This document shows, piece after piece, positions 20,172 to 34,725 of a stretch of 64,000 nt of DNA; position 1 is the first letter of the stretch, and every line of letters starts with the position of its first letter. Where the stretch lies: positions 124,001 through 188,000 of the forward strand of contig NW_027228799.1 of the NCBI RefSeq assembly GCF_019399895.1, read 5' to 3'. This stretch comes from Cardiocondyla obscurior. Taxonomy: Eukaryota > Arthropoda > Insecta > Hymenoptera > Formicidae. A program made the position numbers and the translations under genes. The notes under the pieces were generated by a model. That model ran no database searches, was not told the DNA's origin, and worked only from the letters and a program-made list of their open reading frames with translations.

Positions 20172-21613
20172 ATGTATAATATTATTTTTTATAACGACTG
20201 GTGTTCAGTTGTCCCCAGTATGTAGGTGCACAAAATAAACAAAATGTTTTCTTGGCCTCCAAAGGACATTAATGCTACAGTGGCAATAGCCAAGGGAATT
20301 GCTCCCGATGAAAAGTGGTCCACTTTGCAATATCGCCGCATTACAGGGTCTTATGGTAAATATAACAAAAATTATGAATGATATTATATGTCAAAATAAA
20401 TGAAAAGAATAATAAATATCACTATGTATACTGCTATTAATGTAATTACTTTTCCAACAGGAACATACAAGATGGCCCGCAAAGCGGAAAAAAAGGCGGT
20501 TTATATTACAACATCTGAAGACGAAGTAAGAATGCAAAAAATGTGCAATGCGACGCCGCAAATAGAAAAAAGATCAATAAAAAAATCTTTATTTTATGAT
20601 GAAATACAAAATGACGATGAAAATATGAGTAAGTAATAATGTATTGTCCATGTAATATTTCTTAACATCATGTGACACGCATTCCTGTAGTATTGTTCGA
20701 AAGATAAAAACGATGTACATAATATATATGTTTAACAGGACCTAAAAAGAAACAAAAGAGGATGTCTATATTAGGAAAACCGCCATGTTCGTACAAAACT
20801 CAGAACAGTTCATGTAAGAAATCTTCCAATTTGAATTACGATATATATAATAATTATCAAGTTGAGTGCCAGTGCCTCGCTGTTGAACGTACATTATTTT
20901 GTTGTACCATTCGCCACTGTCTCATCAAAAAACAGAAAATAATAATTTATTCAAATATTACAATAAGTCAACGATGATACATTGGCGTGGTAAATTACAA
21001 TAATGTCGTAGTCACCGGTGAGGCATTGGTAGATAACGTCTGAATAAGGAAAAAAATTTGTCAACGCAAATTATTAATATACTGTATATTACTTTTTCAG
21101 TATTTCATTTAATGTAATTATTTTTTTAGAAAAAATTTCAGTATCAACTGTAGGCTTGGAGGAAAATGATAACATTGAGTCTGACGTAGACAATAATTTG
21201 CATTTTAGTGATGTCGAAAACCTATTCAATACAAACATTGACGTCGAAAATGATACAAAAGCAATAAACATTGAACCTTTGAATAATAATGAAGACATCC
21301 GAAATGTAGAAGATGCACACAGATATGCAGAAGAAGATATTAGTAATAATACTAATACAATATTGGAGGACATGCAATATCCCATGAATCATACTTGTTG
21401 CAGTAAGTATTATGAAATACTTTGTATTTATACTTTAATGTTTTTACGTGCTTGTAACAAAAAACGTAACAAAATGTAACAAAAAGTAACAATATATTTT
21501 CAAATAATCTCTTGATCTTTATAGAAGCGTGCCGTACAATCCTAGATGTTCTGCTCAAAAAATTGGACACAATAATAAATTTATTACGTAATAACGAAGG
21601 GAACTATCAATAG
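20172..21613 (+). pseudogene. DUF4806-like accessory gene, unit 2
   Basis: Copy of 14249-15690 with the same exons and stops, lacking the C-terminal exons. Confidence 0.65.
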
Positions 21614-21862
21614 GTGCCAAATAATGAGAATAATAACGATTATTTGTTATTACCACCATTCCCTTTAACCAATGTGGACGCATTTTTGTAATTCAATAAT
21701 GATATGCACAGAGATGTTTAAATACGTAAACAATTCGTAAGTTATACCTTTTCACTTAATTATTACACATCGGTTATCAGTAACTATTAACTGTAGTGCG
21801 CTAATTATAAGTGCAAATATGTTAGTGCTTCGGTTAGCAATGTAACTGCACAAGTTAAGATA

Positions 21863-22078
21863 TACAGGGTGTCCCAAAGTCATGTAGACAAACTTTGGAA
21901 CTAGGTAGATCTCATTATTTTAAGAAGAAAAGTTTTTTACCATTTTTTATTCCGAGTAATATTAAGCGAGATAATAATTATTAAAAATTATGTCTTTTAA
22001 GCAGAACTTACTGCCCCTTACACCGCGCGGAGACGCTCTATCCATCGGTAGTCCCCAATCCTTGCGTTCTCGATCATC
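21863..22078. mobile_element. Truncated MITE arm, unit 2
   Basis: Copy of 15940-16155. Confidence 0.9.
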
Positions 22079-22610
22079 CCTTCATCAGCGAGTCATCCCT
22101 TCCGAACATTCCAGAATATTGTTAACATTTTTAGAAAAAACGGTTAGAGAATTTTATTACAGGCATCTCACATTTTGTTGCCTGAATTTTTATGACTTTC
22201 ATCCGTACGACACATTCTTGCAATTGTGGGCCTCTCGCACTTTTGGTTTTTCTAAAGCTTGGAATCCACGGCGTAATTACAACTCGGAAAGTTACTTTTT
22301 CTTCATAAATCCTTTTACTTACGGTCATACGTTTGATGAAAGTTGAAAATATTTATGGACCTTGTTTGATTTTTTTGTGTCGCGTCCAGATAAGTTTCTA
22401 TTGTCTGGTTTTCGTTGGCGCCAAGTTTACAATTTGTTATATGTTTTTCTTTGTTCTTTCCTTTTTTTTCAAACGTATGGTAATACCGGATATTTCTAGT
22501 TATAAAATTGTCTTTCTGGAAGGTTCTAAAGTTTTCTCTTTGTGCTTCAATGGAGTACGGTATACCTCCTCTTAACTAAATTCTCTAATATGTGTCGAAA
22601 AAAAGGGAGA

Positions 22611-22879
22611 TGTAACAATTGCTTCTATTAGCTTATACCTATTTGGTTTTATACACTTTTTCTGCTTTTACAACTTTTCATAAATGAAAGTGCATCACTA
22701 GTACTTAGCTATTCTGTAATAGTATAAAGAACTCTTACAGTTACAGTTACAGATAAAATTCAACAAACATAAAGCAAAACATTTTTAGACGTTTTTACAT
22801 TTACACATATCCCAAATAATGTACTGTCAATTTGTAAATCGTTGCAGCTGATACTTCACCTTACCGTACTACAGTAACA
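22611..22879 (+). mobile_element. LTR, unit 3 (269 bp)
   Basis: Copy of the 10765-11035 LTR with the two single-T deletions that shorten unit 3. Confidence 0.6.
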
Positions 22880-23121
22880 AAAGTTTGTAGCAAGTGCTAG
22901 GCGCAAAGGACATAAAGAAGAATGCCTAAAATAAAGAAATTTAAAGATTTATCGCGCAGGCAACAAAATCGTCGGTTATGTCTTATCAGACAAAGAGAAG
23001 AGCTTGTGGCATCTGTTAATAATAATCGTACTACCGTGCAAGAGTCACTTACACAATATAATGTTGAAGAAGAAATTGATAATGTGATTTATGAATGTGT
23101 TAGAAGTAACACAAAACCGGT

Positions 23122-24150
23122 TGTAGCGGTCGACGCATTTGTGAACGCAACATAATGCGTCGTCTGCTACAGTATAGGTTAACTTTATAACCTATTGACT
23201 ATGACAGCTTGAGCTGTCATCGAAGGGAGTTTGCCTCCACTCCGCTAGGTGGATTGAAGGCAAATTCAATTCTCGACAGTAAAAATGGCCAGCCAACTGG
23301 TCATATACCGGACCAGTTGGCCGGTCAAGGCTGCTAATGATCCACTCTGGTAACAGTGGTCAGAGGCCAAAAAGTGTTTTAACCTGCCGAGGTGTGCGCC
23401 TAACATACGGAAGCACCCAAGGCAAAAGTGTTGTAATCCAATGAGCGAGATCTCTTATAAAAGAGTGCGGAGAGGGAAGAGAGCAAAGAGGATAATAACT
23501 CCAGCCTTCTTACCATCATCCCCGGAGAGCGAGAAGGAGAATCGTCCCAGGATCCTAAGTATCGAGGACTTCCGAGGGAAAGTTAGGATCTTACCGAAAA
23601 GAGGACTAGACGAAGGAGAACAATTCTTCCCCTGGAGACTCATCCCTATAGACATCCCGAGGACTCGACAGGAGGCAGAGACAGCTACAGCCAAGGCCGA
23701 AAATCAAGACAAGGCAACCACAGCTGAGGCAGCAGTCCAGGCTGAAACACCAAAGGCTGAAGCAGAGATACAGACCGAGACCTTCAGGAGAAGCAAAGCA
23801 ACGCAGACAGAAGGAGCAGAGATCAGTAAAGCAACGCAGACAGAAGGGGCAGAGATCAGCAAAGCAACGCAGACAGAAGGAGCAGAGTTCAGCGAAACAA
23901 CACAGAGAGCAGAGATCTTCCCGATCAAGTACCCCGGAGACGACAAGTGGGGACCGATCCTGGTCACACTTACTAAGCCACATCTTAGCTACCGAGAACG
24001 CCGACAAGACTAAAGTCTTCGGCATTTTGAATAGGCGCCCAGCCAAAAGGGCGCCGCTTAGAGAATTACAAAATTAAATATTGTTAAATAATTGTAAGAT
24101 TAATAAAATTTATGTTGAAAAATATTTGGAGATCAACTGATTCTACCATA
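23122..24150 (+). mobile_element. ORF-bearing solo LTR, unit 3
   Basis: Copy of 11278-12306 with the same CCGGT flanks. Confidence 0.88.
23441..24013 (+). CDS. LTR-encoded protein, unit 3
   Basis: Translation identical to 11597-12169. Confidence 0.7.
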   Translation: MSEISYKRVRRGKRAKRIITPAFLPSSPESEKENRPRILSIEDFRGKVRILPKRGLDEGEQFFPWRLIPIDIPRTRQEAETATAKAENQDKATTAEAAVQAETPKAEAEIQTETFRRSKATQTEGAEISKATQTEGAEISKATQTEGAEFSETTQRAEIFPIKYPGDDKWGPILVTLTKPHLSYRERRQD

Positions 24151-26092
24151 CCGGTTAATGAAGGAAATACATATTTCAGCAGTACAGACGAATGTACACA
24201 GGAATCAACGTTTAATAATAATTTAAGTACAGCAAAGTCTGGATTAAAAGAAAATTTACAATCATGGGCAATTGAGTATAATGTCACTCACAGGTCACTA
24301 ACATCATTGTTGAACATTGTTGAAAATATTGAAAGAAGGAGGTCATCATGAATTGCCTAGTGATGCCAGAACACTGTTACAAACGTCCAAACAAACAATT
24401 GTAATGGAATGTGATAATGGACATTATTACCATTACGGTTTAGAAAACGCATTGCAAGACAAATTGCAATGTTGTACAAATTTGCGCAATATTAATGAAA
24501 TTCAGATTAATATTAATATTAATGGACTTCTTCTAGCAAAAAATTCACAAAACCAGCTATGGCCAATACTCGGTGTAATTTTTAATATTAATGACACAGA
24601 TCCATTTCTCATTGGTGCCTATTATGGCAATAAAAAATCTGCAAAAGCGTCAACATTTTTACAACAATTTTGTGACGAATATGAAAATTTTCACAAAAAT
24701 GGCTTTGTGTTTAATAACAAAACATATCGTGTAACAAAAAGAGCAGTAATTTGCGATGCTCCAGCAAAATCTTTCGTAACTGGCACGAAAGGTCATAATG
24801 CTTACTTTGATTGCGGAAAATGTTTTTGTGAAGGAAGTTACACTAACTATAGAATGGTCTTTGACGAACATGATGCCATATTACAAACAGACGAAAATTT
24901 CCACAACCGAGCTAATGAAGAGCATCATATTACCGTTTCGCCTTTTGAGAAATTAACTGGATTGAATATGATTAATAATTTTACCTTAGACTACATGCAT
25001 CTTGTATGTCTAAAGGTAATGAAAAAATTGATACAATTGTGGACGAAGGGGAAAATAGTCTTCCGCTTATGTGCGATGGATATAGATGCACTATTCATAG
25101 ACATGATAACATTCAACAAGTACATTCCAGTAGAATTTGTGTGACACGCACGTGGAATTAATGAAATGGACCGGTGGAAGGCTACGGAATTTAGATTGTT
25201 CCTCTTGTATCTTGGGCCTATAATTTAAAAAAAAAAATTTGAACAAGAATTATTACACACACTTTTGCGTATTACATACTGCAATTAGAATATTGAGTCA
25301 CCCAGAGGATTGTTTGTATAATAATACTTATGCAAACAAGTTATTAACATGTTTTGTTAAAAACTTTACAATATTATATGGTGACAGTGCAACGGTGTAT
25401 AATGTGCACAACTTAATACATCTTTCTCAAGATGTTAGAACGTACGGATGCTTAGACACATTCAGTGTATTCCCATTTGAAAATTACTTACATTCATTAA
25501 AGAAGAAGTTACGTAAGTCAGAAAAACCTCTCTCTCAACTAAACAACAGAATACATGAATGTAAGTTACGTTCTAAGAGAAAAAGTGAGAACATAAAGGA
25601 ACTACTCCTCTTAAAACCAAACGTAAGAAGTTTATCTCTAAATTGTGAACGATCATGCAAAACAATTCAATTTAAAAACTTTATGTTAAGAACCAAGTCT
25701 CCAAATAACTGTTGCTACTTGAAAGATGGATCCGTTGTTTGCATTAAATATATTGGATTCCACAACGACAGTCCAGTTATTTTGGGCAATAGATACATAG
25801 ACTTACAGCCCATTTCAGGATATCCATGTAACTCGCAAGACATGGATATACATACCAGTAACAGTCAGGTTTCAGATTTAGAGGTAATACCTGTGAGTGA
25901 TATAAAGATAAAAGAAGTTAATATTTTGTTTGATGGAGCACATTTTGTAATGCCTTTATTACATTAGTAATGGCATTACAAAGATTTGTATTATGTACAA
26001 TAAAGTACGTACCGAAGCAAAAATCTTAAATGTTGCAACGTATCAGTGTACATTCTCAATTTTAAATAATGTTATTACAAATTTTGTTTCAG

Positions 26093-27534
26093 ATGTATAA
26101 TATTATTTTTTATAACGACTGGTGTTCAGTTGTCCCCAGTATGTAGGTGCACAAAATAAACAAAATGTTTTCTTGGCCTCCAAAGGACATTAATGCTACA
26201 GTGGCAATAGCCAAGGGAATTGCTCCCGATGAAAAGTGGTCCACTTTGCAATATCGCCGCATTACAGGGTCTTATGGTAAATATAACAAAAATTATGAAT
26301 GATATTATATGTCAAAATAAATGAAAAGAATAATAAATATCACTATGTATACTGCTATTAATGTAATTACTTTTCCAACAGGAACATACAAGATGGCCCG
26401 CAAAGCGGAAAAAAAGGCGGTTTATATTACAACATCTGAAGACGAAGTAAGAATGCAAAAAATGTGCAATGCGACGCCGCAAATAGAAAAAAGATCAATA
26501 AAAAAATCTTTATTTTATGATGAAATACAAAATGACGATGAAAATATGAGTAAGTAATAATGTATTGTCCATGTAATATTTCTTAACATCATGTGACACG
26601 CATTCCTGTAGTATTGTTCGAAAGATAAAAACGATGTACATAATATATATGTTTAACAGGACCTAAAAAGAAACAAAAGAGGATGTCTATATTAGGAAAA
26701 CCGCCATGTTCGTACAAAACTCAGAACAGTTCATGTAAGAAATCTTCCAATTTGAATTACGATATATATAATAATTATCAAGTTGAGTGCCAGTGCCTCG
26801 CTGTTGAACGTACATTATTTTGTTGTACCATTCGCCACTGTCTCATCAAAAAACAGAAAATAATAATTTATTCAAATATTACAATAAGTCAACGATGATA
26901 CATTGGCGTGGTAAATTACAATAATGTCGTAGTCACCGGTGAGGCATTGGTAGATAACGTCTGAATAAGGAAAAAAATTTGTCAACGCAAATTATTAATA
27001 TACTGTATATTACTTTTTCAGTATTTCATTTAATGTAATTATTTTTTTAGAAAAAATTTCAGTATCAACTGTAGGCTTGGAGGAAAATGATAACATTGAG
27101 TCTGACGTAGACAATAATTTGCATTTTAGTGATGTCGAAAACCTATTCAATACAAACATTGACGTCGAAAATGATACAAAAGCAATAAACATTGAACCTT
27201 TGAATAATAATGAAGACATCCGAAATGTAGAAGATGCACACAGATATGCAGAAGAAGATATTAGTAATAATACTAATACAATATTGGAGGACATGCAATA
27301 TCCCATGAATCATACTTGTTGCAGTAAGTATTATGAAATACTTTGTATTTATACTTTAATGTTTTTACGTGCTTGTAACAAAAAACGTAACAAAATGTAA
27401 CAAAAAGTAACAATATATTTTCAAATAATCTCTTGATCTTTATAGAAGCGTGCCGTACAATCCTAGATGTTCTGCTCAAAAAATTGGACACAATAATAAA
27501 TTTATTACGTAATAACGAAGGGAACTATCAATAG
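26093..27534 (+). pseudogene. DUF4806-like accessory gene, unit 3
   Basis: Copy of 14249-15690, lacking the C-terminal exons. Confidence 0.65.
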
Positions 27535-27783
27535 GTGCCAAATAATGAGAATAATAACGATTATTTGTTATTACCACCATTCCCTTTAACCAATGTGGAC
27601 GCATTTTTGTAATTCAATAATGATATGCACAGAGATGTTTAAATACGTAAACAATTCGTAAGTTATACCTTTTCACTTAATTATTACACATCGGTTATCA
27701 GTAACTATTAACTGTAGTGCGCTAATTATAAGTGCAAATATGTTAGTGCTTCGGTTAGCAATGTAACTGCACAAGTTAAGATA

Positions 27784-27999
27784 TACAGGGTGTCCCAAAG
27801 TCATGTAGACAAACTTTGGAACTAGGTAGATCTCATTATTTTAAGAAGAAAAGTTTTTTACCATTTTTTATTCCGAGTAATATTAAGCGAGATAATAATT
27901 ATTAAAAATTATGTCTTTTAAGCAGAACTTACTGCCCCTTACACCGCGCGGAGACGCTCTATCCATCGGTAGTCCCCAATCCTTGCGTTCTCGATCATC
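27784..27999. mobile_element. Truncated MITE arm, unit 3
   Basis: Copy of 15940-16155. Confidence 0.9.
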
Positions 28000-28531
28000 C
28001 CTTCATCAGCGAGTCATCCCTTCCGAACATTCCAGAATATTGTTAACATTTTTAGAAAAAACGGTTAGAGAATTTTATTACAGGCATCTCACATTTTGTT
28101 GCCTGAATTTTTATGACTTTCATCCGTACGACACATTCTTGCAATTGTGGGCCTCTCGCACTTTTGGTTTTTCTAAAGCTTGGAATCCACGGCGTAATTA
28201 CAACTCGGAAAGTTACTTTTTCTTCATAAATCCTTTTACTTACGGTCATACGTTTGATGAAAGTTGAAAATATTTATGGACCTTGTTTGATTTTTTTGTG
28301 TCGCGTCCAGATAAGTTTCTATTGTCTGGTTTTCGTTGGCGCCAAGTTTACAATTTGTTATATGTTTTTCTTTGTTCTTTCCTTTTTTTTCAAACGTATG
28401 GTAATACCGGATATTTCTAGTTATAAAATTGTCTTTCTGGAAGGTTCTAAAGTTTTCTCTTTGTGCTTCAATGGAGTACGGTATACCTCCTCTTAACTAA
28501 ATTCTCTAATATGTGTCGAAAAAAAGGGAGA

Positions 28532-28802
28532 TGTAACAATTGCTTCTATTAGCTTATACCTATTTGGTTTTATACACTTTTTTCTGCTTTTACAACTTTT
28601 TCATAAATGAAAGTGCATCACTAGTACTTAGCTATTCTGTAATAGTATAAAGAACTCTTACAGTTACAGTTACAGATAAAATTCAACAAACATAAAGCAA
28701 AACATTTTTAGACGTTTTTACATTTACACATATCCCAAATAATGTACTGTCAATTTGTAAATCGTTGCAGCTGATACTTCACCTTACCGTACTACAGTAA
28801 CA
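28532..28802 (+). mobile_element. LTR, unit 4
   Basis: Copy of the 10765-11035 LTR. Confidence 0.6.
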
Positions 28803-29044
28803 AAAGTTTGTAGCAAGTGCTAGGCGCAAAGGACATAAAGAAGAATGCCTAAAATAAAGAAATTTAAAGATTTATCGCGCAGGCAACAAAATCGTCGGTT
28901 ATGTCTTATCAGACAAAGAGAAGAGCTTGTGGCATCTGTTAATAATAATCGTACTACCGTGCAAGAGTCACTTACACAATATAATGTTGAAGAAGAAATT
29001 GATAATGTGATTTATGAATGTGTTAGAAGTAACACAAAACCGGT

Positions 29045-30073
29045 TGTAGCGGTCGACGCATTTGTGAACGCAACATAATGCGTCGTCTGCTACAGTATAG
29101 GTTAACTTTATAACCTATTGACTATGACAGCTTGAGCTGTCATCGAAGGGAGTTTGCCTCCACTCCGCTAGGTGGATTGAAGGCAAATTCAATTCTCGAC
29201 AGTAAAAATGGCCAGCCAACTGGTCATATACCGGACCAGTTGGCCGGTCAAGGCTGCTAATGATCCACTCTGGTAACAGTGGTCAGAGGCCAAAAAGTGT
29301 TTTAACCTGCCGAGGTGTGCGCCTAACATACGGAAGCACCCAAGGCAAAAGTGTTGTAATCCAATGAGCGAGATCTCTTATAAAAGAGTGCGGAGAGGGA
29401 AGAGAGCAAAGAGGATAATAACTCCAGCCTTCTTACCATCATCCCCGGAGAGCGAGAAGGAGAATCGTCCCAGGATCCTAAGTATCGAGGACTTCCGAGG
29501 GAAAGTTAGGATCTTACCGAAAAGAGGACTAGACGAAGGAGAACAATTCTTCCCCTGGAGACTCATCCCTATAGACATCCCGAGGACTCGACAGGAGGCA
29601 GAGACAGCTACAGCCAAGGCCGAAAATCAAGACAAGGCAACCACAGCTGAGGCAGCAGTCCAGGCTGAAACACCAAAGGCTGAAGCAGAGATACAGACCG
29701 AGACCTTCAGGAGAAGCAAAGCAACGCAGACAGAAGGAGCAGAGATCAGTAAAGCAACGCAGACAGAAGGGGCAGAGATCAGCAAAGCAACGCAGACAGA
29801 AGGAGCAGAGTTCAGCGAAACAACACAGAGAGCAGAGATCTTCCCGATCAAGTACCCCGGAGACGACAAGTGGGGACCGATCCTGGTCACACTTACTAAG
29901 CCACATCTTAGCTACCGAGAACGCCGACAAGACTAAAGTCTTCGGCATTTTGAATAGGCGCCCAGCCAAAAGGGCGCCGCTTAGAGAATTACAAAATTAA
30001 ATATTGTTAAATAATTGTAAGATTAATAAAATTTATGTTGAAAAATATTTGGAGATCAACTGATTCTACCATA
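29045..30073 (+). mobile_element. ORF-bearing solo LTR, unit 4
   Basis: Copy of 11278-12306 with the same CCGGT flanks. Confidence 0.88.
29364..29936 (+). CDS. LTR-encoded protein, unit 4
   Basis: Translation identical to 11597-12169. Confidence 0.7.
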   Translation: MSEISYKRVRRGKRAKRIITPAFLPSSPESEKENRPRILSIEDFRGKVRILPKRGLDEGEQFFPWRLIPIDIPRTRQEAETATAKAENQDKATTAEAAVQAETPKAEAEIQTETFRRSKATQTEGAEISKATQTEGAEISKATQTEGAEFSETTQRAEIFPIKYPGDDKWGPILVTLTKPHLSYRERRQD

Positions 30074-32015
30074 CCGGTTAATGAAGGAAATACATATTTC
30101 AGCAGTACAGACGAATGTACACAGGAATCAACGTTTAATAATAATTTAAGTACAGCAAAGTCTGGATTAAAAGAAAATTTACAATCATGGGCAATTGAGT
30201 ATAATGTCACTCACAGGTCACTAACATCATTGTTGAACATTGTTGAAAATATTGAAAGAAGGAGGTCATCATGAATTGCCTAGTGATGCCAGAACACTGT
30301 TACAAACGTCCAAACAAACAATTGTAATGGAATGTGATAATGGACATTATTACCATTACGGTTTAGAAAACGCATTGCAAGACAAATTGCAATGTTGTAC
30401 AAATTTGCGCAATATTAATGAAATTCAGATTAATATTAATATTAATGGACTTCTTCTAGCAAAAAATTCACAAAACCAGCTATGGCCAATACTCGGTGTA
30501 ATTTTTAATATTAATGACACAGATCCATTTCTCATTGGTGCCTATTATGGCAATAAAAAATCTGCAAAAGCGTCAACATTTTTACAACAATTTTGTGACG
30601 AATATGAAAATTTTCACAAAAATGGCTTTGTGTTTAATAACAAAACATATCGTGTAACAAAAAGAGCAGTAATTTGCGATGCTCCAGCAAAATCTTTCGT
30701 AACTGGCACGAAAGGTCATAATGCTTACTTTGATTGCGGAAAATGTTTTTGTGAAGGAAGTTACACTAACTATAGAATGGTCTTTGACGAACATGATGCC
30801 ATATTACAAACAGACGAAAATTTCCACAACCGAGCTAATGAAGAGCATCATATTACCGTTTCGCCTTTTGAGAAATTAACTGGATTGAATATGATTAATA
30901 ATTTTACCTTAGACTACATGCATCTTGTATGTCTAAAGGTAATGAAAAAATTGATACAATTGTGGACGAAGGGGAAAATAGTCTTCCGCTTATGTGCGAT
31001 GGATATAGATGCACTATTCATAGACATGATAACATTCAACAAGTACATTCCAGTAGAATTTGTGTGACACGCACGTGGAATTAATGAAATGGACCGGTGG
31101 AAGGCTACGGAATTTAGATTGTTCCTCTTGTATCTTGGGCCTATAATTTAAAAAAAAAAATTTGAACAAGAATTATTACACACACTTTTGCGTATTACAT
31201 ACTGCAATTAGAATATTGAGTCACCCAGAGGATTGTTTGTATAATAATACTTATGCAAACAAGTTATTAACATGTTTTGTTAAAAACTTTACAATATTAT
31301 ATGGTGACAGTGCAACGGTGTATAATGTGCACAACTTAATACATCTTTCTCAAGATGTTAGAACGTACGGATGCTTAGACACATTCAGTGTATTCCCATT
31401 TGAAAATTACTTACATTCATTAAAGAAGAAGTTACGTAAGTCAGAAAAACCTCTCTCTCAACTAAACAACAGAATACATGAATGTAAGTTACGTTCTAAG
31501 AGAAAAAGTGAGAACATAAAGGAACTACTCCTCTTAAAACCAAACGTAAGAAGTTTATCTCTAAATTGTGAACGATCATGCAAAACAATTCAATTTAAAA
31601 ACTTTATGTTAAGAACCAAGTCTCCAAATAACTGTTGCTACTTGAAAGATGGATCCGTTGTTTGCATTAAATATATTGGATTCCACAACGACAGTCCAGT
31701 TATTTTGGGCAATAGATACATAGACTTACAGCCCATTTCAGGATATCCATGTAACTCGCAAGACATGGATATACATACCAGTAACAGTCAGGTTTCAGAT
31801 TTAGAGGTAATACCTGTGAGTGATATAAAGATAAAAGAAGTTAATATTTTGTTTGATGGAGCACATTTTGTAATGCCTTTATTACATTAGTAATGGCATT
31901 ACAAAGATTTGTATTATGTACAATAAAGTACGTACCGAAGCAAAAATCTTAAATGTTGCAACGTATCAGTGTACATTCTCAATTTTAAATAATGTTATTA
32001 CAAATTTTGTTTCAG

Positions 32016-33457
32016 ATGTATAATATTATTTTTTATAACGACTGGTGTTCAGTTGTCCCCAGTATGTAGGTGCACAAAATAAACAAAATGTTTTCTTGGC
32101 CTCCAAAGGACATTAATGCTACAGTGGCAATAGCCAAGGGAATTGCTCCCGATGAAAAGTGGTCCACTTTGCAATATCGCCGCATTACAGGGTCTTATGG
32201 TAAATATAACAAAAATTATGAATGATATTATATGTCAAAATAAATGAAAAGAATAATAAATATCACTATGTATACTGCTATTAATGTAATTACTTTTCCA
32301 ACAGGAACATACAAGATGGCCCGCAAAGCGGAAAAAAAGGCGGTTTATATTACAACATCTGAAGACGAAGTAAGAATGCAAAAAATGTGCAATGCGACGC
32401 CGCAAATAGAAAAAAGATCAATAAAAAAATCTTTATTTTATGATGAAATACAAAATGACGATGAAAATATGAGTAAGTAATAATGTATTGTCCATGTAAT
32501 ATTTCTTAACATCATGTGACACGCATTCCTGTAGTATTGTTCGAAAGATAAAAACGATGTACATAATATATATGTTTAACAGGACCTAAAAAGAAACAAA
32601 AGAGGATGTCTATATTAGGAAAACCGCCATGTTCGTACAAAACTCAGAACAGTTCATGTAAGAAATCTTCCAATTTGAATTACGATATATATAATAATTA
32701 TCAAGTTGAGTGCCAGTGCCTCGCTGTTGAACGTACATTATTTTGTTGTACCATTCGCCACTGTCTCATCAAAAAACAGAAAATAATAATTTATTCAAAT
32801 ATTACAATAAGTCAACGATGATACATTGGCGTGGTAAATTACAATAATGTCGTAGTCACCGGTGAGGCATTGGTAGATAACGTCTGAATAAGGAAAAAAA
32901 TTTGTCAACGCAAATTATTAATATACTGTATATTACTTTTTCAGTATTTCATTTAATGTAATTATTTTTTTAGAAAAAATTTCAGTATCAACTGTAGGCT
33001 TGGAGGAAAATGATAACATTGAGTCTGACGTAGACAATAATTTGCATTTTAGTGATGTCGAAAACCTATTCAATACAAACATTGACGTCGAAAATGATAC
33101 AAAAGCAATAAACATTGAACCTTTGAATAATAATGAAGACATCCGAAATGTAGAAGATGCACACAGATATGCAGAAGAAGATATTAGTAATAATACTAAT
33201 ACAATATTGGAGGACATGCAATATCCCATGAATCATACTTGTTGCAGTAAGTATTATGAAATACTTTGTATTTATACTTTAATGTTTTTACGTGCTTGTA
33301 ACAAAAAACGTAACAAAATGTAACAAAAAGTAACAATATATTTTCAAATAATCTCTTGATCTTTATAGAAGCGTGCCGTACAATCCTAGATGTTCTGCTC
33401 AAAAAATTGGACACAATAATAAATTTATTACGTAATAACGAAGGGAACTATCAATAG
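32016..33457 (+). pseudogene. DUF4806-like accessory gene, unit 4
   Basis: Copy of 14249-15690, lacking the C-terminal exons. Confidence 0.65.
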
Positions 33458-33706
33458 GTGCCAAATAATGAGAATAATAACGATTATTTGTTATTACCAC
33501 CATTCCCTTTAACCAATGTGGACGCATTTTTGTAATTCAATAATGATATGCACAGAGATGTTTAAATACGTAAACAATTCGTAAGTTATACCTTTTCACT
33601 TAATTATTACACATCGGTTATCAGTAACTATTAACTGTAGTGCGCTAATTATAAGTGCAAATATGTTAGTGCTTCGGTTAGCAATGTAACTGCACAAGTT
33701 AAGATA

Positions 33707-33922
33707 TACAGGGTGTCCCAAAGTCATGTAGACAAACTTTGGAACTAGGTAGATCTCATTATTTTAAGAAGAAAAGTTTTTTACCATTTTTTATTCCGAG
33801 TAATATTAAGCGAGATAATAATTATTAAAAATTATGTCTTTTAAGCAGAACTTACTGCCCCTTACACCGCGCGGAGACGCTCTATCCATCGGTAGTCCCC
33901 AATCCTTGCGTTCTCGATCATC
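33707..33922. mobile_element. Truncated MITE arm, unit 4
   Basis: Copy of 15940-16155. Confidence 0.9.
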
Positions 33923-34454
33923 CCTTCATCAGCGAGTCATCCCTTCCGAACATTCCAGAATATTGTTAACATTTTTAGAAAAAACGGTTAGAGAATTTTA
34001 TTACAGGCATCTCACATTTTGTTGCCTGAATTTTTATGACTTTCATCCGTACGACACATTCTTGCAATTGTGGGCCTCTCGCACTTTTGGTTTTTCTAAA
34101 GCTTGGAATCCACGGCGTAATTACAACTCGGAAAGTTACTTTTTCTTCATAAATCCTTTTACTTACGGTCATACGTTTGATGAAAGTTGAAAATATTTAT
34201 GGACCTTGTTTGATTTTTTTGTGTCGCGTCCAGATAAGTTTCTATTGTCTGGTTTTCGTTGGCGCCAAGTTTACAATTTGTTATATGTTTTTCTTTGTTC
34301 TTTCCTTTTTTTTCAAACGTATGGTAATACCGGATATTTCTAGTTATAAAATTGTCTTTCTGGAAGGTTCTAAAGTTTTCTCTTTGTGCTTCAATGGAGT
34401 ACGGTATACCTCCTCTTAACTAAATTCTCTAATATGTGTCGAAAAAAAGGGAGA

Positions 34455-34725
34455 TGTAACAATTGCTTCTATTAGCTTATACCTATTTGGTTTTATACAC
34501 TTTTTTCTGCTTTTACAACTTTTTCATAAATGAAAGTGCATCACTAGTACTTAGCTATTCTGTAATAGTATAAAGAACTCTTACAGTTACAGTTACAGAT
34601 AAAATTCAACAAACATAAAGCAAAACATTTTTAGACGTTTTTACATTTACACATATCCCAAATAATGTACTGTCAATTTGTAAATCGTTGCAGCTGATAC
34701 TTCACCTTACCGTACTACAGTAACA
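34455..34725 (+). mobile_element. LTR, unit 5
   Basis: Copy of the 10765-11035 LTR. Confidence 0.6.

Larger units (their letters stand above)
16164..22086. repeat. Array unit 2
   Basis: Same content as unit 1, shifted by 5,923 bp. Confidence 0.95.
22922..25967 (+). pseudogene. DNA transposase remnant, unit 3
   Basis: Copy of 11078-14123; pieces at 22922-23121, 24151-24351, 24317-25144 and 25239-25967. Confidence 0.75.
22087..28007. repeat. Array unit 3 (two bases shorter)
   Basis: One T is missing from each of two T runs (about 22657-22661 and 22675-22678) inside the gypsy LTR; otherwise as unit 1. Confidence 0.95.
28845..31890 (+). pseudogene. DNA transposase remnant, unit 4
   Basis: Copy of 11078-14123; pieces at 28845-29044, 30074-30274, 30240-31067 and 31162-31890. 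Confidence 0.75.
28008..33930. repeat. Array unit 4
   Basis: Same content as unit 1, shifted by 17,767 bp. Confidence 0.95.
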
